Shown here piece by piece: positions 41,297-53,378 of a stretch of 53,490 nucleotides of DNA. The notes under the pieces are model-generated. The model ran no database searches. It saw only the letters and a list, made by a program, of their open reading frames with translations, and was not told where the DNA came from. The stretch is from Verrucomicrobiota bacterium (GTDB taxonomy: Bacteria; Verrucomicrobiota; Verrucomicrobiae; Limisphaerales; UBA11358): positions 1-53,490 of the forward strand of contig JACZKP010000074.1 in the NCBI GenBank assembly GCA_014860005.1. Direction: 5' to 3'. Within the stretch, counting starts at the first letter, position 1. Every line of letters begins with the position of its first letter. The position numbers and the translations under genes were made by a program.

Positions 41297-42322
41297 ATGA
41301 CCCTGCTCGCCTTTGAGACTTCCTGCGACGAAACCAGTGTGGCGGTTGTTCGTTCCGGCGAGGTGTTGTCCAGCGTGGTTTCCTCGCAAATCAAGTTGCA
41401 CGAGGAGTATGGCGGTGTGGTCCCCGAACTCGCCGTGCGCGAGCATCTCCGCAATCTCCTGCCGGTGGCGCACGCCGCCTTGCGCGAAGCCCGCGCAGAA
41501 GTCGGTCAATTGGACGCCATCGCCGCCACCCAGGGACCGGGTTTGCCGGGCGCGCTAATGGTGGGCTTGAAAGCGGGGCAGGGGATGGCGTTCGCGTTGC
41601 GGAAGCCCTTTGTGGGTGTTCATCATCACGAGGCCCATTTGTATTCGCCCTGGGTTTCTGGTACGCCGCCGCGCGCCGGTTTTGAGCGCTTTCAACCCAA
41701 TGTCTCGCTCATCGTCAGCGGCGGTCATACTCTGCTCGTTCACGTCGCGGCGGAATTGCAGCATCGCGTGCTAGGTTCGACCATGGACGACGCCGCCGGT
41801 GAATGTTTCGACAAGGCGGGCAAGCTGATGGGCCTGGCGTATCCTGCCGGGCCGGAGATTGACCGGTTGGCGGAGCAGGGGAATCCGCGGGCGTTCGACT
41901 TCCCGCGCCCGTTGCTCAACGATCCCACCGATGATTTCAGCTTCAGTGGCTTGAAAACTTCCGTGCGCTATTTCCTGCGCGACCACCCGGCGTTGCTGGA
42001 GGACGCGCAACAAATCCGTGATCTGTGCGCCAGCATCCAGGCCGCAATTGTGGACGTGCTGGTGACCAAGACCGTGCGCGCCGCCAAACGACTCGGCGTG
42101 CGTTGCGTGACGGCGTCGGGCGGTGTGACCTGCAATCGCGCCCTGCGCAGCCAACTGGCCGCCGCCTGCGCCCGCGCGGGCCTCACGCTGCATCTGGCGG
42201 AGAAGAGCCTTTGCACTGACAATGCCGCGATGGTCGGAATTCTGGCGGAACGGAAACTGGTCCGCCACAGCGCCGGCACTTCCGGCGACGATGATATTCA
42301 ACCGGGCTGGGAGCTTGAGTAA
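41297..42322 (+). CDS. tsaD: tRNA N6-threonylcarbamoyladenosine synthase, TsaD
   Basis: Transfers threonylcarbamoyl to A37 of ANN-decoding tRNAs with TsaB/TsaE. The 341-residue protein begins MTLLAFETSCDETSVAVVRS and has GALMVGLKAGQGMAFALRKP, the metal-binding GVHHHEAHLYS, VSLIVSGGHTLLVH, DDAAGECFDKAGKLMGLAYP and GGVTCNRALRSQ, then CTDNAAMVG. Length and order match the family. An 78-codon upstream extension overlaps the protease gene out of phase and is rejected. Confidence 0.97.
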   Translation: MTLLAFETSCDETSVAVVRSGEVLSSVVSSQIKLHEEYGGVVPELAVREHLRNLLPVAHAALREARAEVGQLDAIAATQGPGLPGALMVGLKAGQGMAFALRKPFVGVHHHEAHLYSPWVSGTPPRAGFERFQPNVSLIVSGGHTLLVHVAAELQHRVLGSTMDDAAGECFDKAGKLMGLAYPAGPEIDRLAEQGNPRAFDFPRPLLNDPTDDFSFSGLKTSVRYFLRDHPALLEDAQQIRDLCASIQAAIVDVLVTKTVRAAKRLGVRCVTASGGVTCNRALRSQLAAACARAGLTLHLAEKSLCTDNAAMVGILAERKLVRHSAGTSGDDDIQPGWELE

Positions 42323-42415
42323 TTCGCGCGCCGCCGATGCGGTGAGGCATCCGTAGATTTCTCAAAATAAACATTCGACAGAAACGTCAAACCAGCTTAA
42401 TCCAAATTTGAGCCT

Positions 42416-44773
<2,358 letters not shown>

Positions 44774-44784
44774 GACAATCTGGA

Positions 44785-44807
44785 AGCGCGGCATTCTTGC
44801 CGCTTCA
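44785..44807. repeat. Short dispersed palindrome (copy 2)
   Basis: Second copy of the GCGGCATT...GCCGC word seen at 8777-8799, one mismatch in the loop. It lies just after the DUF1592 gene, where the hairpin could help end transcription from the left. Confidence 0.55.
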
Positions 44808-44875
44808 GCAGTCAGATAACCACGCAAGGCAGAAGCCGTACAAGTGTGACCACTCGGGCAAGGGCTTCTCAAAAG

Positions 44876-45298
44876 TTGGTTTTGGAAGGGCTGTAAGCCG
44901 AATTCTGTCTGCCACGGACTTCTCCGCGGGAGAGAATCATTTATCTCAGCAGCCATACCCGGAACCCGTTCCGCTTTCGCGGACGCTGGAGCGGGCCGCT
45001 CCGGGGTTCCCTATTTGGCCTTGCACCCGATGGGGTTTTCCGTGCCCCGCCGATTACTCGACGAGCGGTGGTCTCTTACACCACCTTTTCACCTTTTCCC
45101 GCTCCGTCGCCGGAACAGGTAGTCTGTTTTCTGTGGCACTGTCCGTTGGGACGACTCGCGCCGTCACCGCCCGCGTGTATCCTGAAGTCCGCCTCCTTGC
45201 GTCAGCGGCGACAGGTTACGCGGCATCGCGCCCTGTGGTGTTCGGACTTTCCTCCCCTGGCTCGCGCCAGGAGCGATTCTCCACCCTTCCAAAACCAA
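44876..45298 (-). ncRNA. rnpB: RNase P RNA, bacterial class A
   Basis: Reading the minus strand: GAGGAAAGTCCGAACACCAC (P4 5' region) with AGGGC, later GGGCGGTGACGG, AGAGACCACCG, GGCAAATAGG-like GGCCAAATAGGGAACCCC, AGATAAATGATT and near the 3' end ACAGAATTCGGCTTACAG (P4 3' strand). The two ends pair over 15 bp (TTGGTTTTGGAAGGG at 44876-44890 with 45284-45298), an unusually long P1; the mature ends may be several bases inside. It is the ribozyme of tRNA 5' maturation. No protein gene overlaps. Confidence 0.95.
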
Positions 45299-45436
45299 GG
45301 CGAATGTAGGTCAGGACCGCAGTCGAAACAAGCCTGCCGACGATGGCGGGGAAACCGCCCCTCGATTCAAAAGGATTTGGCCGTTTCCGTGCCGCGAATG
45401 ACCGCCGTGGCGCGAAGAGGGGAGGTCGAAGCTTCC

Positions 45437-47563
45437 CTACTTGTATAGCCGTTCGAGTTTGACCGGATGGCCGGTTCTTTTGCCCACCACATTGCGAAAC
45501 GCCGTTTCGTCCATCGCCACCGTCGTTTGCTCACCGTCCTCCGAGATTTCGGCCACGATGACGTGCGCCGAGTGCAACCCGCCCGTCCACCAGCGGGAAT
45601 CCGTGATATAAAGCAGGTCATTCACATGGGCATCCAGTTGGCGGGCTACGGCGGAGGAAATCCGGATGCCGGCGAGTTCGGCCGTGCCGAAATGCGGAAG
45701 TTCTCCAACGAGCTTCTGCGGCATCGCCATCGCCCGCGTCACCTTGCTTTCTTGTCCGGGGGAGCCTTTGTAATGGCGCAGGGCATCGCCAATGGTGCCC
45801 CATACCAGCCCGCGCTGTTTCTCCAGCGGCTCGGGCCGGGTCAGCAGCGTGACGACCACGCCAATCACTGCGCACAGAACGGTGCCATAGCACGCCCGCA
45901 TGAATTGCTGTTCCCGCATCCCGGCGAGGAAATCCCAGGTGGTATGGCCGCCAGGCACACCGTGGGCAAAGGGAATGATAACCGCCGGAAAAACCATGGA
46001 GACGCCCATGAGCACCAGCCCGCCCACCAGTGTCCAGAGCGCCGCGACGCGCGTGAACCGCCGCCAGAACACTGCCAGCAACAGCGTGACCACCATGGGC
46101 GGAGTCACCGCTGCCGTGAAAGCGGCATGCGCCACGTAGATGGATTTGAACTGCATGAAAATCGGCACCATTAACACTCCGACCGCTGTCACGGAGAGCG
46201 CGGTGATGCGGGCCGCGCGGAGTAGTTGTTTATCCGTCGCCTTCGGGCGGATGTATTGACGGTAAACATCGTTGACTGTCACTGCAGAAACCGCCGTGAT
46301 CAAGGTGTCCACGGTGGACATGAGCGCGGCCGTCATGGCGGCGAGGATCAAGCCGAAGATTCCCGGGTGACTCAGTAGTTCCGCCGCAATGAAGAAGGCT
46401 TCGCGGGCCGGGACTTCCGGCAAGATTCCAGCATTGGTGAAAGCGCGGGCGACCAATCCGCCGGAAGAAACAACCAGCGCGCCAATGAACATCAGACCCA
46501 CCATCAACACCGTGGTCGCCTTCCGGCTTTCGTCCAGCGACTTTGCGGCCATGAACCGCATAATGATTCCTTGGTTCAGGAAATAAAACATTGCTGAATT
46601 GGCGAACGCGTCCTGCCAGAAAATGCCGACCGCCGGAAATTCCGGGTCTTCATTGAAATTCGGAAACGCGAGCCGTGCTGCCCGCGGCAGATTCAGCCAG
46701 AGCAGGTCAAAGCCGCCGATGTAGGACGCGCCCAGCACAAAAATCAACAACCCGACCAGCAGCAGGAAAACCCCGTTGATCAGATCGTTCATGATCACGC
46801 TGCTTTGCCCCCCGAACGTCACGTAGGAGGCGGAAACCATCGCAACCAACATCGCTGCGAGCCAAATCGGCCAGCCGACCAAAATGTTCACAACGGTGCC
46901 CATCGTGTAGAGATTCACCCCCACGTAACCGATCAGATAAATCAGCAGATAAATGGTGGCCCACAACCGCACGTGCCGGTCGAAGCGACGGCCGAAATAT
47001 TCGGGCACCGAGATGATGCGGGAAAAGTAGAGGATCGGCAGCCAGCCGAAGACCAGCAGCGGAAACCAGATCCAGTCATTCCAATAAGCCTGGCTTGACC
47101 CCAGCCCGTATTTGTAACCGATCTCGCTGTACTTGACGAAACTGTAGGAGCCGATCGTGGTGGCAACCAAGCTGATGGCAATCAACCACCAGGCAAACCG
47201 CTGTCCGCCGAAGAAAAAATCTTTGGTCGTTTTCTGGCGGCGACCGAAGTACATCCCATTGAAAAGAATCAATCCGAAATAGGCGATCACGATCCCGTAA
47301 TCCAGCGGCGTGCCGCGAATGTGGCCCACGTCCTTGAGCACCGCCTCCGCGCCGCCGGTATATTCTTTGGCCGGCAGGGCGGACATGGGCGCGTATTGCA
47401 GGTAGCCTTGCAGGATGGCGAAGAACATCAGCACGCCCAGGCTGATCAAAAGATTCCGCAGTTTCCGGCCTGTGAATCCGACGTAATCGTGCTTCACGGC
47501 GAAGTACATGCCGATCAGGAAAAAGACTCCCCCCACCAGATAAGTGTAAAAATAAGCGTCCAT
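45437..47563 (-). CDS. Sodium:solute symporter (SSS/SLC5 family)
   Basis: A 708-residue transporter from ATG 47563 (MDAYFYTYLVGGVFFLIGMY). About 14-15 hydrophobic segments. SSS features: DFFFGGQRFAWWLIAISLVA TT-type TM1, NLYTMGTVVNILVGWP, and ALMSTVDTLITAVSAVTVND with the sodium-binding Ser/Thr. After the last helix there is an additional soluble C-terminal part (from about residue 610) including GIRISSAVARQLDAHVNDLL, with unknown role. Substrate, perhaps a sugar or organic acid, cannot be read from sequence. No partner gene is adjacent. Confidence 0.9.
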   Translation of the reverse strand: MDAYFYTYLVGGVFFLIGMYFAVKHDYVGFTGRKLRNLLISLGVLMFFAILQGYLQYAPMSALPAKEYTGGAEAVLKDVGHIRGTPLDYGIVIAYFGLILFNGMYFGRRQKTTKDFFFGGQRFAWWLIAISLVATTIGSYSFVKYSEIGYKYGLGSSQAYWNDWIWFPLLVFGWLPILYFSRIISVPEYFGRRFDRHVRLWATIYLLIYLIGYVGVNLYTMGTVVNILVGWPIWLAAMLVAMVSASYVTFGGQSSVIMNDLINGVFLLLVGLLIFVLGASYIGGFDLLWLNLPRAARLAFPNFNEDPEFPAVGIFWQDAFANSAMFYFLNQGIIMRFMAAKSLDESRKATTVLMVGLMFIGALVVSSGGLVARAFTNAGILPEVPAREAFFIAAELLSHPGIFGLILAAMTAALMSTVDTLITAVSAVTVNDVYRQYIRPKATDKQLLRAARITALSVTAVGVLMVPIFMQFKSIYVAHAAFTAAVTPPMVVTLLLAVFWRRFTRVAALWTLVGGLVLMGVSMVFPAVIIPFAHGVPGGHTTWDFLAGMREQQFMRACYGTVLCAVIGVVVTLLTRPEPLEKQRGLVWGTIGDALRHYKGSPGQESKVTRAMAMPQKLVGELPHFGTAELAGIRISSAVARQLDAHVNDLLYITDSRWWTGGLHSAHVIVAEISEDGEQTTVAMDETAFRNVVGKRTGHPVKLERLYK

Positions 47564-47927
47564 GATCAGACTTTCCGCGGCCCATTGAACCGGGGATAAC
47601 GGCAAAAGCCAATCCCGAAACCGGTTGATCCTTCAAATGTTTGCGAACGGGAGGTTCCAGCGTTGGTGGCGGCCATGCCGAAAGCGCGCAACGACCCTTA
47701 CGGGTTTGAGCCTTCTCGGAAATTCCTCAATTCCTCCTCCCAATCTGTTGGTGACGGAATTCCCGGCGATCCGTCTGTTTGGAGCAAGCGCCTGGTGGGC
47801 ACGGCAGTTGATTGATGGTCGCGAATCCGGGCGTGGGCTTTATCTGGCCACGTGTGCGCGATTCCCTAAATGAATCGCTTGCTTTGGCACCATTTGGGAC
47901 TAGGCTCGACAACGAGGTTGTTGAGAT
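47564..47927. other. Divergent intergenic region, symporter / Ig-like protein
   Basis: 364 bp with no gene I can support. Short frames on both strands are unrecognised. It should hold promoters for the two divergent genes. Confidence 0.35.
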
Positions 47928-50900
47928 ATGAGAAGCACTGCTTCCCTTGTTGCCGCTCTGCTCGGCGTTTTTTGTGCAACCACGGCGTCCGCCGCGCCCG
48001 CCAACGATTTGTTTGTGAATCGCGCGATACTGACGGGTACGAACCTTACCATCTCCGGTAATAATTCGGGAGCGGGCACCGAAGCCGGCGAGGACACCGG
48101 CTCCGGAAATTCTCTTTGGTTCTACTCGGTCTGGTACGCGTGGACTTCGCCCACGAACGGAATCGTTCATCTTTCCGGCGCCACTACAACCGCGAGTTTT
48201 TACATGAGCATTAGGGCTTATCGCGGTGTCGCCTTTGATGCGCTGACATTGGCCGCCAGAACGCCCGATGGCGGCGTGCCGGTGACAGCGGGCGATATAA
48301 TCGTTATCCAGGTGGCCTCCATGGTTTACCCAATCTGGGGTGGCGGGGGTGGCAGGGGACCGTTTACATTGAGCCTGTCGCTCGAAGTGCCGTCGGCCAC
48401 CTCCCTAAACGACACTTTTGCCAACCGCCAGGAAATCACGGTGCCGCTGTATGCTTTCGAGGGATGCATCTATGGCGCGACCAGCGAACCTGGAGAACCC
48501 TTGCCCTCACCCAACGCCGGGAAAACCCTCTGGTGGAAATTCACCCCGCCGACGACCGGATTGCTGACGCTCTCGCCGGCGGCTGGCCAGTTCAGTCCGG
48601 CCATGAGAGTCTATCAAGGGAATGAACTTGAATCCCTGGTGTTTGTGAGCGCTTTGAGCGAATTGACTTACCAAATGGAGTCTGGGCGCGAGTACGCAGT
48701 GCAGATGGCTGGCGACTATGTGGGGGCGGGCCATTTCCGGTTGGGCGCGCGGTTCTACGCCGCAGGCAACGACACATTTGGCGGCAGCCTCCAATTCGAA
48801 GGCACAAACGAGGTGGTGCATGGGGACACGCTGGGCGCCACGTTCGAAGCGGGTGAACCCAATCCCGGTGACACCAACACGATTTGGTTTTCCTGGGCGG
48901 CGCCCGCCACTGGTCGGGTGTGGTTTTCGCGCGGGCCGGTTTGGTGGCGGCCAATGGCGGTTTACACCGGCCCGACGGTTGACCGCCTGGCACCGGTGCG
49001 ACTCGTGTCAGCCGACAATGGCGTGTTCTGTTTTCTGGCGGAGGATGGCACCGTCTATCACTTTCAATATGCGGGGCAAAACGGGAACTTCGCTTTGTCG
49101 CTGCAACTTGAGCCTTTTCCACCCTGTGCCAACGACCACTTCCGTGCGGCTCAGGTGATCAAAGGGGAGAATGCTTCTGACCGACGTTCGGTGGTGGGCG
49201 CCACGTTGGAGTTGGGAGAACCGGTCCACGTTATCGGGCTTGCGACCAAAAGTGTCTGGTGGAAATGGCAGTCGCCGGTTCACGGGACGATCAGCTTCTT
49301 TTCCGAGCGAAGCTTGGTCCCGAATGTGGTCTTGAGTGTTTATCAAGGAACGGCGCTGGAGGCGCTGGGGTGGGTGGCCACAAAAACGAATCAAGTCACT
49401 TTCAACGTGACCGGCGGCGAGACCTACTTTATCGCTGCGGCTTTGCCGAAGGACGTGATCGGGGATGTGCTGATTTACTGGCAATACAATTCGCGTTCCA
49501 GCGCCAGCCGTCCCGTACTCGGAAATCTACTGCGCGAGCCGAGTTGGGAAGGCACCGGAGTGCTGGACGCTCAGTACTGGCAGATGAGTGGCAGCATCGG
49601 CGGCTCCGTGAACGAACCGGGTGGGGCGGATGGCACCACCTGGCCCAGTTTGGGTGGCGGTGCGCAAATCTGGCAGGATTTCCCAACGGTCCCGGGCCAG
49701 CATCATGCCATCCGGTTCGCCTTCTCTGGCGCCGGCGCGCAAGTGCGGGTTAGTTGCGATGGCGTGGAAGTAGGCGTGGCGACCATCCCAGCCGATGAAG
49801 GCGCCTTCTGGCATTGGGCGGAGTTCACCGCGTACGCAACCGGCCCAACTTCCCGTATAAGATTCGAGAACTTGGGTGGTATGTTCGCCAATGTACCCAT
49901 GGACGCCTTCAGTGTCGTCTCCCTCACTGCACCACCGCAAATCGTCAATGAACCATCGTCCGCCAGCGTAATCGCCGGAGGCACGGCGGCGTTCATCGTG
50001 GGCGCCACCGGCTCGGCGCCGCTGGCTTACCAATGGTTTTTTAACGGCATGCCCATCGGCTGGCTGAAGGAGGCCGCGTTGGTGTTGGAATCCGTTTCAA
50101 CCAATCAGGCGGGGACGTATTGGGCTGTCATCACCAACGGCTTTGGCTCGGTGACCAGCGCGCCGGTCACGCTTACCGTGGAGTCTCCGACCAAGCCGGT
50201 GATTCTCTGGCAGCCCTACGGTGATACGGTTGCCGTTGGCAGTTACTACAATTTCAGCGTCGTCGCGGCGGGGACTTTACCGCTGAAGTATCAATGGTTC
50301 CTGGACGGCGAAGAAATCGGCGGCGCGACCAACCGCATCCTTATGTTCAACCAAGTGGATTTTGCGGACGCGGGCGTTTACTCCGTACGTGTGCAAAACC
50401 ATGCCGGCAGCGTGCGAAGTCTGGGGGCTAAACTGATTGTGACCGAGGTTATCATCGGTGGAGGGCGTATCCATTTCCACAACAAGTTTACCAGTTTCGG
50501 GGTCACGAACGTGGACGCTCCGGTTTTCGAGATTGACGGCGCCACGCGATTGAGCGGATCGAATTATCTGGCGCAACTCTATGGCGGTCCCTCGCTGGAA
50601 ACGCTGCGTCCGGTCAGTCAGCCTTCCCCCTTCCTGTCCGGGTTCAATGCCGGTTATTTCCTTCCGCAAATCGTAATGCTCCCGACCGTGCCGCCCTGGT
50701 CAAACGCCATCGTTCAAGTGCGCGCGTGGGAAATGAGCAAAGGCAGCAGTTACGAGGAGGCACGGGCGCTGGGCGGGAAATTCGGCAAGTCAGCATTGTT
50801 GACCGTAATGGTTGGCGGCGACGTGCTGCCTCCGGCGAAACTTGATGGGTTGCAGAGTTTCAGCCTACTGGCTGGGCAGCCGAGTTTTGCCAGTGGGATC

Positions 50901-51110
50901 ATTGCGTTCGTGGAACGACAGCCCGGCGGCGTGGTGGTGTGGTCGCACCAGGGCGAGCCGGGATACCGCTACGTGATCGAGAAGTCCATTCGCGGTTTCG
51001 AGTGGTATCCCTACCTCGTCATCACCAATGTGACCAGCACGGTGTTGTTCTCCGATCACGCCAGCAGTGGCGCGGAGACGGTTTTCTACCGGTCGCGCAT
51101 CCTGGATTGA
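47928..51110 (+). CDS. Large exported surface protein with repeats and Ig-like domains
   Basis: A 1060-residue protein with a signal peptide (MRSTASLVAALLGVFCATTA, cleavage after SAA). Four modules follow, each about 120 residues, starting ND-x-F and containing GATxExGEP and a (W)W(K/S)(F/W)xxP motif (about 23-145, 155-275, 280-395, 400-515). A DUF642/galactose-binding-like segment (about 525-665) and two Ig-like domains (YQWFFNGMPIGWLKEAALVL and YQWFLDGEEIGGATNRILMF) come next, then a C-terminal domain. No anchor is obvious. Likely an adhesin or matrix protein of the cell surface. Confidence 0.85.
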   Translation: MRSTASLVAALLGVFCATTASAAPANDLFVNRAILTGTNLTISGNNSGAGTEAGEDTGSGNSLWFYSVWYAWTSPTNGIVHLSGATTTASFYMSIRAYRGVAFDALTLAARTPDGGVPVTAGDIIVIQVASMVYPIWGGGGGRGPFTLSLSLEVPSATSLNDTFANRQEITVPLYAFEGCIYGATSEPGEPLPSPNAGKTLWWKFTPPTTGLLTLSPAAGQFSPAMRVYQGNELESLVFVSALSELTYQMESGREYAVQMAGDYVGAGHFRLGARFYAAGNDTFGGSLQFEGTNEVVHGDTLGATFEAGEPNPGDTNTIWFSWAAPATGRVWFSRGPVWWRPMAVYTGPTVDRLAPVRLVSADNGVFCFLAEDGTVYHFQYAGQNGNFALSLQLEPFPPCANDHFRAAQVIKGENASDRRSVVGATLELGEPVHVIGLATKSVWWKWQSPVHGTISFFSERSLVPNVVLSVYQGTALEALGWVATKTNQVTFNVTGGETYFIAAALPKDVIGDVLIYWQYNSRSSASRPVLGNLLREPSWEGTGVLDAQYWQMSGSIGGSVNEPGGADGTTWPSLGGGAQIWQDFPTVPGQHHAIRFAFSGAGAQVRVSCDGVEVGVATIPADEGAFWHWAEFTAYATGPTSRIRFENLGGMFANVPMDAFSVVSLTAPPQIVNEPSSASVIAGGTAAFIVGATGSAPLAYQWFFNGMPIGWLKEAALVLESVSTNQAGTYWAVITNGFGSVTSAPVTLTVESPTKPVILWQPYGDTVAVGSYYNFSVVAAGTLPLKYQWFLDGEEIGGATNRILMFNQVDFADAGVYSVRVQNHAGSVRSLGAKLIVTEVIIGGGRIHFHNKFTSFGVTNVDAPVFEIDGATRLSGSNYLAQLYGGPSLETLRPVSQPSPFLSGFNAGYFLPQIVMLPTVPPWSNAIVQVRAWEMSKGSSYEEARALGGKFGKSALLTVMVGGDVLPPAKLDGLQSFSLLAGQPSFASGIIAFVERQPGGVVVWSHQGEPGYRYVIEKSIRGFEWYPYLVITNVTSTVLFSDHASSGAETVFYRSRILD

Positions 51111-51391
51111 GCCACCCAAAGGGGTCGCCTGGGCGATACAAGTTCGCCTCGGGTGCAAGTTGCGGCCTGCGTGGCATGGGCAGGAGTGTTCGCCGTAACT
51201 CAAAAGGGGTGTTACCCAAGCCGAGGCCGGAAAGTGTTCGACAAATGCTTTGACGCGAACTTGATTGTTGCTGCTTCCCGGTACAATCTCGTCGGATTCA
51301 AGCGCGACCAGCAGTGCGGCATGGTGAATTGTTGTCCCGGTTTGCACGTCAAGAACTCCATGCCACCCGCGTCCGCGCTTGGCGAATAATT

Positions 51392-52042
51392 GTGAAGGAA
51401 GTCCGCAAACAAATTCTGGTCCTGCTTTTGAGCGCAGCGATGTTCAGTGCGACATCGGCGCTTGCAACTCCACACGCGGAATCGGCGTCGGCAGCGACCA
51501 ACGCCCACGCACGCGCACTGACCCTCAAGGACGTTTATGGCAAGGCCCACCGGCTGCTGGCAGACACCGGGCAGAAGGCGACGCTGTTCTTCTTTGTTCT
51601 CCATGACTGTCCGCTGGCCAACCGCTGCGCGCCGGAGATCAACCGCATCGCATCCGAATACCAGAAGCGTGGCATCCGCAGTTTTTTGGTTTACGTCGGG
51701 GACCATTTGACTCCCAAGGCAGCGCGCCGTCATGCGCAGGATTACGGGCTTACATTGCCGGCGTTGCTCGATCCTGACCAACAGTTGGTGCGCTTTACCG
51801 GGGTGACGGTTTCACCGGAGGTCGCCGTGCTCGCGCCGGACAACCGGCAGCTTTACCGTGGTCGCATAGACGACCGGCTCACGGCAATCGGCAAGCCGCG
51901 CACCATACCCTCGCGGCGGGATTTGCGGGAAGCCTTGGACGCAATCCTTGAGGGGAGGCCGGTCGCTGAGCCGGTAACAATAGCGGTGGGTTGTTATTTG
52001 CCCACTCAGACGCACGCAGAATCCCGTACGAAGTCTCCCTGA
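51392..52042 (+). CDS. Exported redoxin-domain protein
   Basis: From GTG 51392 the product has a signal peptide (KQILVLLLSAAMFSATSALA) and a thioredoxin/AhpC-like domain. The active-site region reads LHDCPLANRCAPEINRIASE, a C-x5-C in place of CxxC, and GVTVSPEVAVLAPD as the cis-proline loop. An ATG at 51314 in frame would add 26 codons before the signal and is less likely. It precedes the cytochrome/copper protein by 7 bp; such redoxin partners are usual beside these proteins in Planctomycetes and Verrucomicrobia. It may keep the partner's thiols or copper sites reduced. Confidence 0.85.
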   Translation: MKEVRKQILVLLLSAAMFSATSALATPHAESASAATNAHARALTLKDVYGKAHRLLADTGQKATLFFFVLHDCPLANRCAPEINRIASEYQKRGIRSFLVYVGDHLTPKAARRHAQDYGLTLPALLDPDQQLVRFTGVTVSPEVAVLAPDNRQLYRGRIDDRLTAIGKPRTIPSRRDLREALDAILEGRPVAEPVTIAVGCYLPTQTHAESRTKSP

Positions 52043-52049
52043 ATTCCTC

Positions 52050-53378
52050 ATGCAATACCGATCCAAACAACTTAGGCTCACGCGCTATCAAAGCTCTGAT
52101 CGTCGCAATGCGTTTTCCTTCCTCACATTCACAATTGCCATTGTGATGCTCGCTCTAACCGGGCGCGTCACCGCCGGCGATCCGGCCAGCAGTGTTCCCA
52201 CTTTCAACGAGCACGTGGCTTCCATTATTTTTCAAAACTGCGCCTCGTGCCATCGGCCCGGCGAGATTGGACCGTTCCCGTTGCTCACTTATCTGGATGT
52301 CCGCAAACGCTCGCGGCTCATTGCCGAGGTGACGGAAAGCCGGGTCATGCCGCCCTGGCACGCGGACTCCGGCCACGTCGAGTTCCTCCACCCGCGTGTG
52401 CTCTCCGAAGCGCAATTCACCGCCTTGCGTCTCTGGCACGAGGCGGGAGCGCCAGAGGGCGATCCGCAAAAGCTGCCGAAGCTGCCCGAGTTTCCGGAGG
52501 GCTGGCAGCTTGGCAAACCGGATTTGGTCGTCAAGATGGACCGGCCTTTCAAGCTTTACGCCGAGGGCCGCGACATTTATCGCAACTTCGTGTTTCCGCT
52601 CAATCTGCCGGAGGACAAGTGGGTGAAGGCCATTGAATTCAGACCCAGTGCCCGCAGCATTGTCCACCATTCGCTGTTTTTTCTGGACGACTCCGGTGCC
52701 GCCCGGGCCGCAGACGCGGCGGAGCCCGAACCGGGTTACTCCGAGCAGGGGCGACTGGGCAGGACGTTCACGCCGGTGGGCGGTTGGGCGGTCGGTTCTA
52801 ACGTGCGAGTCTTGCCGGACGGGCTGGCCTATCGTTATCCGAAGAACGCCGATCTGGTCGTGCAGACGCATTTTCATCCCAGTGGCAAAGAAGAGGCGGA
52901 ACTTTCGACGATCGGTTTGTATTTCGCCGACCAGCCGCCACAGCGTTCGTTTGTGGGAATCCAGTTGCCGCCGGCCTTTGGCGAGATCAGCGGCATTGAT
53001 ATTCCGGCAGGCGAGGCCAATTACGTAGTCCGGGATTCATTCATCTTGCCAGTGGACATTGAGGCGTTCGGCGTTGCCGCCCACGCGCACTATTTGGGCA
53101 AGGTCATGACCATGAAGGCAACGCTACCGGACGGGCGGGAACAGGTGCTCCTGAAGATTCCCGACTGGGACTTCGCGTGGCAGGAACAATACACCTTCCA
53201 GGCGCGCGTGAAACTCCCGAAAGGCACGCGTCTTGAATCAGAGTTGATCTACGACAACTCGGCCACGAATCCGCGCAATCCCACGTCGCCGCCGATGCGC
53301 GTCAAATGGGGGCCGATGTCCACCGATGAAATGGGTAGCATCACGCTCCAAGCCTTGTCATTACCCACATCTTTTTAG
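52050..53378 (+). CDS. Cytochrome c / copper ascorbate-dependent monooxygenase-like protein
   Basis: A 442-residue exported protein. A signal/anchor (residues 20-43) is followed by a haem site (C64-A-S-C67-H68) and then a domain like copper type II, ascorbate-dependent monooxygenases (PHM fold). Candidate copper ligands are H206-H207 in SIVHHSLFFLDD, H274-x-H276 in VQTHFHPSGKEE, and H345-A-H347 with M353 in AHAHYLGKVM. Substrate is unknown; haem could deliver electrons to copper. Its stop overlaps by a few bases the stop of the convergent transposase remnant. Confidence 0.9.
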   Translation: MQYRSKQLRLTRYQSSDRRNAFSFLTFTIAIVMLALTGRVTAGDPASSVPTFNEHVASIIFQNCASCHRPGEIGPFPLLTYLDVRKRSRLIAEVTESRVMPPWHADSGHVEFLHPRVLSEAQFTALRLWHEAGAPEGDPQKLPKLPEFPEGWQLGKPDLVVKMDRPFKLYAEGRDIYRNFVFPLNLPEDKWVKAIEFRPSARSIVHHSLFFLDDSGAARAADAAEPEPGYSEQGRLGRTFTPVGGWAVGSNVRVLPDGLAYRYPKNADLVVQTHFHPSGKEEAELSTIGLYFADQPPQRSFVGIQLPPAFGEISGIDIPAGEANYVVRDSFILPVDIEAFGVAAHAHYLGKVMTMKATLPDGREQVLLKIPDWDFAWQEQYTFQARVKLPKGTRLESELIYDNSATNPRNPTSPPMRVKWGPMSTDEMGSITLQALSLPTSF

